A stretch of DNA of 64,000 nt from Adiantum capillus-veneris (Eukaryota > Streptophyta > Polypodiopsida > Polypodiales > Pteridaceae), in contig CM043953.1 in the NCBI GenBank assembly GCA_014529385.2, forward strand, positions 111,474,049-111,538,048. The letters are read 5' to 3'. The stretch's first letter is position 1. The number at the start of each line of letters is the position of its first letter. Below the pieces are notes generated by a model. It saw only the letters and a list, made by a program, of their open reading frames with translations. It had not been told where the DNA came from and ran no database searches. The translations under genes and the position numbers were made by a program. Positions 41,875 to 53,335 of the stretch are shown piece by piece.

Positions 41875-42556
41875 TTAATATTCTCGTCTCTTGTATGACC
41901 TTCTTTTCTTACTGAGTTTGCAATTTTGGGTTATGTTTGAATCAGACTCGCTTGATGTGTCTTTGCTTGTACCCTCTTTGCTCTTGGATAAATCACCATA
42001 GGCTGTTGTACTAGGCCTTAAGTGTTTAGTTTCTTGACTTGATTCATTGGTCATTTCCTCTAGCCCTGAATCAATCTCTCCCTGAGATTTCGTTTTTGAG
42101 GTGTGTTGGTCAGAATCCCCTAAGGTATCATCAGTTTCACTCTTAGGTAGGTCTGCCTCTATTTTATTGTTAGAGGTTATATGCGTTACACTCAAGATGT
42201 TTACTGGTACAATTTGTGGAATCTCCTCCCCTCATTTACATCATTAGCTCCATTCTCGGAGTGAGTGGCTCTACTAAAGGTTTCCTTCAAACGGCTAAGC
42301 ATGCTTGGTCCGGACCCTGGGCCCATGGCATGCATGTCTTGGCTTGAGCTATTAGGATTAGGCATTGGGTAACCCTCCATGACGTCGTAGTCAGAAGAAA
42401 AGAGTCACTAGATGCAATATGTGGGTCCTAAGTGGTACTACCTTGGGTCCGTGCTGAGGGCTCGGAACCTAAGGTAGGTGGGTATTGAGAACTCACGTAA
42501 GTCGAACTGCTTGCTAGTTTCTCGGCCTCTAGCACACGGCCGGATCGCAGATGCAT
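41875..42556 (-). pseudogene. B' Gag N-terminal part, internally deleted
   Basis: It starts at ATG 42556 on the minus strand with MHLRSGRVLEAEKLASSST. A later piece, PSMLSRLKETFSRATHS, matches MFSRFMETLGRVARSE of B. Stops and a frameshift follow. The frame 42195-41875 is acidic and Ser-rich (KSETDDTLGDSDQHTSK) and ends in a basic KKRRSYKRREY. The capsid core and zinc knuckles found in B are missing here, so a large internal deletion is likely. Confidence 0.7.
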
Positions 42557-43327
42557 GTACCTTTGGCACCCTAAGAGCGTCGGCGAATACCCTCGAAGGT
42601 TAACTGCTTGAGTTTTTAGGCGTTTTTCACCCCATTTTCACTCGTTTTTTGATGTTTTTTAATGTCTTTCTATGATCAGTTTTTGGATTAGAGCGTGTGA
42701 TAGCTCAAAACGAGCGTATCATTCAGGGGGTTGTGGTGTGCTTTACAGCACAATGTTCGGTTACTCGAAGCTCTCTTGGTCTCAAAAGGGTCGATTTTTA
42801 CTTACGTGTGAGGCCAAAATAAATAATTCTAAAGGGTGACTCTGGCCTCAACCTGAGCGTGGGCTTGTGCTTGGGCTTGGCCTTGAGCTTGGGAAATATT
42901 CCCGATCCCGATCCTATCTTTATTTTTATTTTATTTTAATTTTGGCGGATAAGGTCGCGCGGCCGCGCCGTGCACGAGCACACACACACCTAACCTACCT
43001 ACTTGCAACTAACAGAGCTACTGTTACACACTAACACAGTACTACAACAACTAATCAACTAACAGATCTACTTACTGTACCTTACACAACTAACATTATA
43101 GATCTACTACCTTAATTTTAACACCTTATGAATAGAAAACACACTACATTGCAACACCTTATTAACAAAAATAGTACACTACATCAAATACAAGGTCACA
43201 AATCCTTCTCAACAAGAAAACAAACCTTCTTTCTCTACCTTTCCTACATTTCATAATACACCACAAAGTAGCCTAGAGTGCTATTTGAGCTTAATGCACG
43301 GCATTTCTCCAACAACGGTGCCCAAAA
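42557..43327 (-). other. B' leader and primer-binding site
   Basis: Untranslated leader with AACTAACAGATCTAC-type repeats (43000-43110) shared with relative D, and a CCCAAG-like block (42855-42895). The primer-binding site on the minus strand is TGGGCACCGTTGTTGGAGA (43324-43306), three T after the LTR end. Confidence 0.75.
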
Positions 43328-44351
<1,024 letters not shown>

Positions 44352-45835
44352 AGCTTGTATCTACTACCTCAAAACTACATCATTTATCATATCTACAAGC
44401 TCGGCAATGCAATCCAAATGCACTATTGTCCACTGAAAAATATGAAATTAAAATGATAAAGTTATGGCCATTCAAAAAATGCAAAAACTGGTGAAACCAT
44501 TCTCATTGGTGTAGAGAATACATTCCAAAAGCAGCTTTGACCTTAAAGGTTGGTCCCTTTTGGGGTTCATATTTTCGCTAATGTATAACACTATGTTTTT
44601 TTTAGCATACAAAAACAATACAATATTGAAAGCATGACATTGGCACAACTTTTCACATCCAACCACAAAAAAGCCTTACAAAATGGAAACCAACAAGATG
44701 AGCCATTTTTGCCAAACAAGTAATTGTCACTGACAAAAAAACAATTTGTACAAAATGCTAGTTGTAAGCAACAAGGGATACAAACTACCTACAATACGGA
44801 GTAGGCTTCAACTTAGAACTAGACACACAATCCCTTCTAGAACTTCTTGCACATGAATTTCTTCTTGGGACTTGCAATCCATATTATCAAAAGGAGAAAG
44901 TAATACTATGACACACAAAAGAGAAAATGTTTGAAAGAAAGAAATATATGCAGGAAAATCTATCTCTTTATTCTATATATCTTGCCTCACTTGGGGCAAT
45001 GTGGACATGGATCTTATCTTGAAGGTGCCTAGGTTCTCATTGTTCATCCACACATTAATACCTTGGATGGGGTTCTTAGTATTATCATCCATGTTTTGAT
45101 CTAAAGGGACCAAATCACCACCCACATAATGCCACCAAGTGTAAAAAAAATGATAACACGAAGTTTTGGGTATGGATCGTGTAATTATAGATGATGGTGC
45201 CAGATTACACTTTGCAAATCACTCCATTCACTATTTTCTAAGCCCATCCTCCATAGCTTCTCCCTTGTGGAGCCATGCCAAACATCCATTAAAATGTTAA
45301 TGATTCACTCCACCAGCTACCATTCCTCTATGTTTGAGTGTATAGAGGTCTATAAGAAGCATAGTGGCACAAAACAAGTAAAAAAAATATAGCAATCATA
45401 GGAGTAGAGCACCAAAAAGAAACAAAAGCAGTGGAAAGAAAAATCAATAATCTAGTGTAAACATATAGATCACTTATAGTTAGCTCTATATAACTTAGGA
45501 AGATTAGATATCTCTAAATGGAGGTAAAGCTTCTTATGCATATAAACATGTTGCACTAAAACATCCTTCAATATCTTTTAAGTTCTAGAAAGCCTAAAAC
45601 CTGTTAGTCTTCCTTTCCAACATGACAAGAGTTAACTTTTGAGGAGGATATTCTTCTTCATCTCTATTGGGGGTACCATTGTAGCATAGCTCCAATGACC
45701 ATCACATAAGTGTCAATCCAAGGTGATGAGCTACCTGGCTAGAGCATGGAAACACTCACACAATTAGCGAGCTAATCATGGAAACACAAATGGTAACTCT
45801 ACAAGGCGAGCTTCTCGACCTGAGGAGGAGCTAAT
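44352..45835. other. AT-rich spacer, nothing recognised
   Basis: No open frame with a recognised domain and no clear repeat. It is the right flank of the B' insertion; its counterpart on the left is 23.6-24.3 kb. Confidence 0.5.
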
Positions 45836-45839
45836 CCAT

Positions 45840-46538
45840 AATGATTGTCAATCTCCACATCCACTTTTCTTCACCTCAAATCAACCCAATCACACACACT
45901 AACAATTTTAACGATGCACACAACACTAAACGCATCTTGCAACACACTAATCACAACCGCACACACAAAGAATAAAGGGATATCACACAAGATTAGAGTG
46001 AAATTCATCTCACTAATTAGTGAAGACCTAGTTAATCAAATCATCATAAGAGAGAATGAAAGAGGCATAGTGAAAGAGAATTAAGCATTGACTAGTGTGA
46101 ATCAAGTCACATGAGCATAGAGAAGCTCAAGGCCTCCATAGCCACACACCTCATGAGCTCTCACTAGGAGTGGTCTCTACAAATGAGGCTGACAACCTTA
46201 ATTTCATTTACACACTGCCTTATATACCTAGGGTTTAAAATGTGCACTATCCAAGCACTGAACGCCTTTAGGGCCCCACAAATTAATGTGTGTGCAACCT
46301 AGGCACACTAGCTGTTGTATTCTTTACATCTTCAAACTTTCATTAAGGGGGAAGGGAACACATTACAATTATTACAATGGCTTGAAAAAATCAAAAAATT
46401 ACAATACATGGCCATTTTGGAACAATGTAAAAATGTGTAACTCCAATCTTCACTGTTTCTTTGTATTCATCTTTGAAGTGCATTTGCAAGGCTTGGACCT
46501 TTAGCAACTCCTAATAATTGATGTGGGTTTAGTTAACA
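45840..46538 (-). repeat. F 3' LTR (right edge clear, left edge estimated)
   Basis: On the minus strand, AAGGGGGGAA is followed by TGTTAACTAAACCCACATC, an LTR start after a polypurine tract. About 310 bases further in lies a TATA box (CTAGGTATATAAGGC). The start TGTTAAC resembles family B. The far edge is not defined. Confidence 0.6.
46218..46228 (-). promoter_or_regulatory. TATA box of F LTR
   Basis: TATATAAGG on the minus strand inside the presumed LTR. Confidence 0.45.
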
Positions 46539-46552
46539 TTCCCCCCTTATGG
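46539..46552 (-). other. polypurine tract of F
   Basis: CCATAAGGGGGGAA on the minus strand, abutting TGTTAAC. Confidence 0.6.
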
Positions 46553-48060
46553 TTTTAGTACCCATCCTTGGACATTGTTGAGAAGTGGTCATGGAGGATG
46601 GAAGGGTTTTTATTGGTTGTTGATGGCCTGTATTTTTTTCTTTGATTGATGGATTTTTTGATGAGGTTCATTTTGTATTTTAGCATCTTGAATGTCCAAA
46701 TTTGTCTTTGGTGTGAGAGGTGATGTTACATTGTCCGTTGTAGTACCATAATTGCAAGGTTTTCTATCTATTTATTAAGAGTATGCACAAGAGGAATACA
46801 ATGGTGATGTTCTAAACCCATTCTAAATCAGGGTCTAATTACCTAGATGACCCAAGGGAAAAAACCCAACGGGAAAAAATGCCTTTGGGATATACACATT
46901 ATTGAGTACTTATTAACTAGCATCGTAAATATTAGTAATTTATTGAAGAGAATATTTGTTGATGTATATAGAAATAAGAGGGCATCAAATATATGGGTAG
47001 CAACATGGAAATCTGGTTTGCTTGTTGTAGTCCACTCAAGATGCATGGATGGAAGAAAAAAATAGTGTCTAATGCATACGGCCAATGATGAAACATTCTA
47101 TATGCATACACAAAAATGCATGAAAAGCAATATGTATCTATAAAAGAATATGACGTGGCTTTACAAGCTAGCACCCCTTTAAAAAGGGTTTTGGTTGTTG
47201 AGTATATGTGCTCTCATATCATTTTGCACCGTGTGTGAGTGTTGGACTCTACGTTACTCCATCATGATTAAGTTAATAGACTTTGACTCTTATGCTCGTC
47301 TCTTCTAGCATGAGCGACACAACTTAGATATGTTCAACTCTTCCAGCTTGAGCATAAGCCTAATAACTTTGACTCTTAGCACAAAGTTTAATAGGACTTG
47401 AAGCTTTGGGACTAATGCTTTGCTCATTTTTTTCTCAAGAGCCCGTCTCTAACTTACATCAAAGAGTGTTTTTTTGCACTATGGAAACTCAACTTTTTAC
47501 ATTCTTGATCCTACTACAAACATCTCTTTAAGTAAAAGTAATCTTGAATCATCAATGGTGGATTATTGAAAGACCAAGGGTGAAGGTTTCTTTTACAATA
47601 CCTATTTAAATGGCTTGAAATCTATAGCTATGCCAATTGGGTTGTCCTTCTTTGATTGTGAAGACTTGATTGTCTATTTGATTCTCCAACTAGGCCTATC
47701 GCAAGGAGCCTTTGATGTTGTTGTAGGTCTTTGTTGATTGTCAGCATCATCTGATGACTTTTGACTAGGAACATTAGAAGACTTAGGAATCCAAATCCTT
47801 TGGTGACTTTATCTAACTCATACAACCCTGTCGCAATAGTATTTGTTGGCTTACAAGTGACTGGTAGCCAAATGTTTGTATATCCCGTGTGAAATCCTTG
47901 TTCAAGAAGGACATTCTATAAAATCCATTTTTTCTTTGTATCTTCTTGAGGGCTGTGGTAGTCTTTATAAGCATTCGGTGTTGTCGTTTTGTATTGCCTC
48001 TTCTTCGGTATCCAAGAATGTTGTCCAGGTTGATACCTATTTGTCCTTCTTCTCTACTGG
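46553..48060 (-). other. internal region of F, no domain recognised
   Basis: AT-rich, short frames only on both strands. By position it should be the 3' non-coding part of F. Confidence 0.35.
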
Positions 48061-48876
48061 GTCTTGATTGCGATTCATATGTTGTAATCTTTGGTTTCGG
48101 TACCCATATTTTTTGATACCTTTATAGTACTCTTGTTCTTTCGAATTTTATTGTGATACTATCGATCCCATGTGTTTGTCTTTATATGCTGATCTTTAGT
48201 CTTCAATTCACACTAGATCATTGACTTTTACTAGACTTCTTAGAACAAACACTTCCTTCACGTGCTCAGGCTTTAATGAGTACTTGGGCTGATATACCTT
48301 TGCTTTTTTGGGTGGCTCCCTAGAGGTTTTGTTTGGGTCAGCAAATGACTGGGAGTTTCTAAAGCTTGACTTGCTTGAAGTAGTTGATCCATGACGATGC
48401 TTTGATATAAAGGCATATGTTGTCACATATTTCACACTCATTGGTTGTAGGCTCACGTTAGATCTACCTTTGTCTAGGCCTATCGACTGCCATTTTTGGG
48501 CTTGGACATCCCTTGGTTGTATGGCATTGGTCGGAGGCTGATTGATGGTGATACTTTTGCTTTTGTCCTTTCCCCTATCCTTCTTGTGAAATTTTGCAAG
48601 TACAAAAAAAAAAAGTGAGGACACTATAGCAAACCAAACCACACTAGTTGTACAAGAAAAACATAACTTACCGTTGAATTCTTCAGCTTCATTTTTGGGG
48701 AACTTGCCATCCACATAGTCCAAGAACCATAGGTATTCTCTCCATGTTTCCTTACCATGGAAATTTTTTATCCAATTGTTGGGATAGATCCCGCTCTCCT
48801 CTCTCTCAGACTCTACCCATGCATCACTGGGATGTTCAAGGTATGGACTACAAAGACCTATCTTAAGGGCACCCAA
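48061..48876 (-). pseudogene. unidentified frame of F, with WVPK motif downstream
   Basis: The 222-codon minus frame (48876-48208) has PNNWIKNFHGKETWREYLWF, LDYVDGKFPKNEAEEF and a basic Ser/Thr-rich C-terminal half ending KAKVYQPKYSLKPEHVKEVF. In the middle a hydrophobic segment coincides with a GTAAGT donor-like site, a T-rich tract and an ACAAG acceptor-like site (about 48671-48590), so it may be intron sequence. After the stop, KIWVPKPK (48112-48075) recalls the W[VI]PK motifs of B. I do not recognise the family. It could be element-F Gag or a decayed host gene. Confidence 0.4.
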
Positions 48877-49951
48877 CCACTATTTACAAATTAAAAGAGG
48901 AACAACTCCATCATTTATAACACACAATTTTAATCTTACCTCCTAATAAAACTCTATAGTTAGAAACTTGTACAGTAGGTGTCAAACAGTATATGCAAAA
49001 TACGACTGCTCCTTTGCACTATGTGTAGCTCGTATGATTGCCTTCCACCACACAAAAGCCTTACCAAAGTGCTCTTGTCAAAAAGCCTGCATTGCCTCGT
49101 CAAGAGACATGCCAAAATCGTGCCCGGCGTGTACATGTAGCTTCTTCAATGTGGAACTCTTGGCCTCCATCTTCTCCACCAAGTTCAATACACCCCTGCA
49201 CTCCAACTATTAGTTATGTTGCAATACTAGGTAAGACCCCGTACTCTGATGTTACTACACTCACGTTTCTAGCCGCCACCAATATACGTGCATTCTCAAC
49301 CACTACAAGAATGACTAATCTTGAGTCGAAATAGATGCCTCCACCAATGAAACATCGCCCCTGGTCAATATATTGACCACGTGGCATTTTTGTAATTTAC
49401 CATTGGACAACATTTTTAAAAATTAAGAAAAACAAATAGTGCATTCAAAAGCAAATAGAACTTGCTCCGCAAGAAATGAGTACCCATGCAACCTCGAAGA
49501 CTTTGAAGGAGGTCATTTTGAAACCCTTCTCTCCTCAACCCACAAAAGAAATGCATTTAAAAAAAAACTATGAGCCATTCTTAGGATCGGTTATGACCGC
49601 TATCTCTAATACCTTACGTACAATAAAGTTCTTGGTCTCTTTTACTGCCAAATCATACCTTGCCTTGTAATCATCTCCGTGCATGTGGTACTCTCTACTA
49701 CCCTTCGATGGCAAATTCTATGTTTTGAGTCGATACATTACATCAAACTCTTCCTACAATACAAATCTCCAAAAAAAGTGATTTTCAAGCAAAACCACAT
49801 GTACTCACCTATTGCATGTGTATTATAAATTTTAAATACCTTGCACAATAATTGTGCTAGCAAAGACAAAGGTATTCTAAGCCATTTTGATCGGTTCATT
49901 TCCGTGCCATGAAGTGCCCTCTCAGCTTTTGCCATATCTTCTTCATTAAAT

Positions 49952-50471
49952 TTAGTAACAATAGCTTAAGTGGACCAATGGAATTATGTACTTGTTGATC
50001 ATGCCAAGCACGAATACAAATTCTGCCATCTCCTCTAGGTCAAACTTCACAATCATGCACTCAAATTTTGGTGTAGAGAATTCATCCAGCCGCTCCTGCA
50101 GTGCCGAGTCCTTCCAGGCATGGAGCGGATAATTTCCATCCCCTACGATGAACATTATATTCTCCATGTGAGAGAGCTCAAAAATGTCTCTAATTTTGTC
50201 ATCAAATGTAGCCGAAATCTCTTCCATAAGTGCCACACCTATTTAACGGTATAGGATCTTGTCCGAGAAAAGCTTTGGACACAATGAAATGAGCCATCAT
50301 GGACTGGTAACCTCTTAGGGCTATAGAGGTTGTGACTTTTACAAAAAAATCATCATTTGTTTTAATGAATAGATTGGCCAAAAGATGACAAAGAGGAATG
50401 TGTGGCAACAAGTGATTGTATGGCACAACATGTACATCAATCCGGTCTAAAAAAATGTGGTTATAAACCAC
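49952..50471 (-). pseudogene. unidentified protein fragment
   Basis: Two overlapping minus frames, 50471-50202 and 50236-49952, form one coherent peptide with a single frameshift near 50236. The first has YNHIFLDRIDVHVVPYNHLL and VSKAFLGQDPIPL, the second LMEEISATFDDKIRDIFELS and MENIMFIVGDGNYPLHAWKD. Weaker exon-like pieces follow at 49930-49740 and 49660-49480. The family is not recognised. It may be a decayed multi-exon gene or a transposon protein. Confidence 0.35.
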
Positions 50472-51015
50472 ATATATAAAGAGATCAATAAGAGAGTCAT
50501 TACGCGTGTTTTGTGCTTCTATGGATGTTGACGTGATTGCACCCCTTCAACGAAGGTCCTTGTAGCCATCAACACACACACACTTCAAACGTGGTTGTTG
50601 TCGTAAGAGAGGAACTGCTCTCTTGAGTGGTGTGGAGAGAGATTTCTTATTGGTGGTCCACTCCATTAGATTGATTCCTTGTTATTTTCTTTATAATATT
50701 GGTGCCAAAAAAAAAGAGTGAAAATTAGAGGGGTGAGGGAAAAAAATATAAAAGATGGAAGCTTATGGCTTTGAGGAGAAAGGTGGAGAGTGAGAGTGAG
50801 AGTTTGAGAGAAAAGAGAATGGAAAGTTTGAGGGAGGGAGGAGAAGGTTTGAGAGAAAAGAGAATGGAAAGGAAGAGCAAAGCTTATAGCAAAGGGATAA
50901 GGAGAGGGTAGTGAAATGAGAAAGAGGGCCTTTTTTGGAGTTCACTAACTCTTATGGAGTGAGAGCAAGAAAACAAAAAGGACAAGGTGAAACCCTTTTA
51001 TATGCAAAAGGGGTT

Positions 51016-51017
<2 letters not shown>

Positions 51018-51060
<43 letters not shown>
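51018..51060. repeat. 43-G homopolymer
   Basis: An uninterrupted run of 43 G on the plus strand, bordered by TTTT and TTCG. Such a length is exceptional and may also be affected by assembly. Confidence 0.95.
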
Positions 51061-51062
<2 letters not shown>

Positions 51063-51240
51063 CGTAGTCCATGTGGGCACTTGGTGTAGTGCCCCACGGG
51101 ACCCGATGGACACATTGTGTGCCATATGGACTGCAGGTTTCCCATAGTCCACGTGACCACCATAAATTGCATGGTGGTCCATGTGGTGTGCCACATGGAC
51201 CACGAGCGACCTGCAATCCACATGGTCGTCGGGGTCCCGC
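51061..51240. repeat. cluster of CCATGTGG/CCACATGG inverted repeats
   Basis: TGGTCCATGTGG (51175-51186), four bases, then CCACATGGACCA (51191-51202) form a perfect 12-base stem. Related words (GTCCATGTGG, GTCCACGTG, CCACATGG) recur through the block. Confidence 0.8.
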
Positions 51241-51265
51241 CTAGGGGGAACAAGGGGCGGTTCCC

Positions 51266-51376
51266 ACGGGGAGAGGGGGGACAAGAGAGAGAGAGAGAGA
51301 GAGGAAGAGGGAGAGGGGGGAAGAGTCAAAGAGAGAGATAGGTGGGGTGAGCGGGTAGTGGTTCCCATGGGGGAGG

Positions 51377-51423
<47 letters not shown>

Positions 51424-51681
51424 CAAGCCTCCAACGATCACTATGCATAAATTATGTATATCCCGTGCATTCGACTACTATTTCTAAAACTCTTTATCTG
51501 TGAATTTTCAACAAAAAAAATTACACTCTTTTGTCTTTTCAATCTGTAAATATTTTTTCAATTCCATTTTATGGTATCCTTATGTACGTAAAAATGTGAG
51601 AAAAAATAAAATTTAATAACCCCTTCTACTACACTCATGTAATAGTCACATAATTATTAAGTGATCCTCCCCGAGGGGTGG

Positions 51682-51728
<47 letters not shown>

Positions 51729-51821
51729 TGGTGCCCATTGGGGGGGGAGAGAGAGAGAGAGAGAGAGAGAGGTAGAGAGGGGGAGGAGGCATGGAGAGAA
51801 AGAGGGATAGGGGAAGGGGGG

Positions 51822-51860
<39 letters not shown>
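51266..51860. repeat. cluster of GA microsatellites
   Basis: GA runs at 51284-51303, 51381-51418, 51683-51725, 51747-51772 and 51825-51859, separated by G-rich spacers such as TTCCCATGGGGGAGGG. A similar spacer, GTGCCCATTGGGGGG, precedes the later array. Confidence 0.95.
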
Positions 51861-52198
51861 GTTTGGGAGAGGGAATGCAATTTGTAAAAAAATAATTTAA
51901 TTTAATTTTAAAAAATTATTAAATAATACTAATGACTACTAGGATTGATATAAAATGCTCTTAAATCTTTAAACACAATAAAACACTTTTACTCTTATTT
52001 TTTTAATCTATTGTTTATTTTGTCAACTCTACTATTATGACGTGCACTATAGTTCCTTCTTTCAAAAGAGCTTTCTTCTTTACCAATGGGAAGATTATTT
52101 TTGGGGTTTAGATATCTGTAAGAGCATGTTGCACCACAAACATTTAGTGCTCTACATGCTAGTGTCATGATTGGGAGTGAAGAGTTGACACTGCCACT

Positions 52199-52516
52199 TG
52201 TAAACCCTTACAAACACCCTATCACCTTCAACGGACGTCTTATTATGATTTGATTGAGTCGTGGACCGGGCTTGTCGGTCCAATAGGTGTGTAGGTGATC
52301 GCTGATGAGAGGCGCATTACTTATCTTATTTTTACAGTATTTTTGCAACAATCGGCCACTGTGGGTGTCCATGTGTGAATGGGTTAGACTCTTATAAAAG
52401 GTCCATTTGACCTTCTTTGAGGTGCAAGCTAAGAAGTGCTCTTGCTATACCTCTATCTTCTCCTCCTTCATGTGCTCACATGTGTATATGTGTGTGTGTA
52501 TGTGTATGTGTGTATG

Positions 52517-52563
<47 letters not shown>

Positions 52564-52772
52564 TCGAGCATTGCGGTGGCATCGGCGGCGGCGGTGGCTC
52601 CTTCTTCTTCGTGGCACAGGATCCTTCACGACGGAAGCATTGAGGCGGTGAGTGACAAACCTGCCCCTTTGAGCTTGCTAGGATCTTCTAGTTGTGTGCT
52701 TGCAGTCATCCGTGGCTCACACACAATGTTTTTGGCAAGTTTCTACCCTTGACACGTGTGGCAAAGCGCACA
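52199..52772 (+). repeat. D 5' LTR, divergent family-B relative
   Basis: It starts TGTAAACCCTTAC and ends AAAGCGCACA. It shares with element B GGGCTTGTCGGTCCAATA, GAGAGGCGCA, a TATA box (52393), the GA microsatellite (52519-52562) and ATCGAGCATT. The whole LTR is co-linear with 30586-31164. Confidence 0.88.
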
Positions 52773-52776
52773 TTTT

Positions 52777-52794
52777 TGGCACCACTATCAGGGA
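52777..52794 (+). other. primer-binding site of D
   Basis: TGGCACCACTATCAGGGA at the same spacing as in B; it differs at several positions. Confidence 0.75.
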
Positions 52795-53335
52795 CTGCCT
52801 TGCACTAAGCTTGAGGAGCACTCATTGCCATTTTTTCACCTGTTTTCAGCTTTTGTCTTGATTGTGTTAAATCTGTTAGTGGCTGTAATGTGCAGGTTTA
52901 GCAAGATTTGTTAGAATCTGTTAGTGTTGAAATGTGCAGGTTTTTGTTAGATCTGCTAAGTTCTGTAATGTGCAGGTGTTTAGCAAGTCTATTAGTTAGT
53001 GTTTAGTTTTGTAATGTGCAGTAGACATTGAGCAATACAATAGACAGTGAGAAGGTTGATTGTGTGTAGTTTACTGTGATAGGCAGTGTGTGAGTAGAGG
53101 TAATTAGTGTTAGCAAAGATAATTAGTGTTAATTAGTAGTGTTAGTTGTAGGCATGTTAGACAAAGTTGACAGGAGTAGTTGAATGAGCGCGTGAGCTCA
53201 TCGCCCATACGCATTATCCACAAAACAAAAGTTTTTTTCAAAAAGTTGTTTTTTTTTAAGTTTAAAAAAAAAAGAATTAAAAAAACCGCTCGAAAAATTT
53301 GCGACAAAAAAAAAGATCTTATTTTAAAAGGAAGG
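52795..53335 (+). other. D leader with four ~43-base repeats, cut by a LINE
   Basis: Units containing ATCTGTTAG and TGTAATGTGCAGG occur about every 43 bases between 52869 and 53022. Downstream, GAGCGCGTGAGCTCATCGCC corresponds to the GCGAGTGAGCGGGTGGCGAA part of the B leader. Gag is not reached before LINE sequence begins near 53336. Confidence 0.65.

Noticed and set aside
50945-51450. Poly-Pro and poly-Gly frames
   Set aside because: They are the translation of the 43-G run and flanking G-rich DNA.
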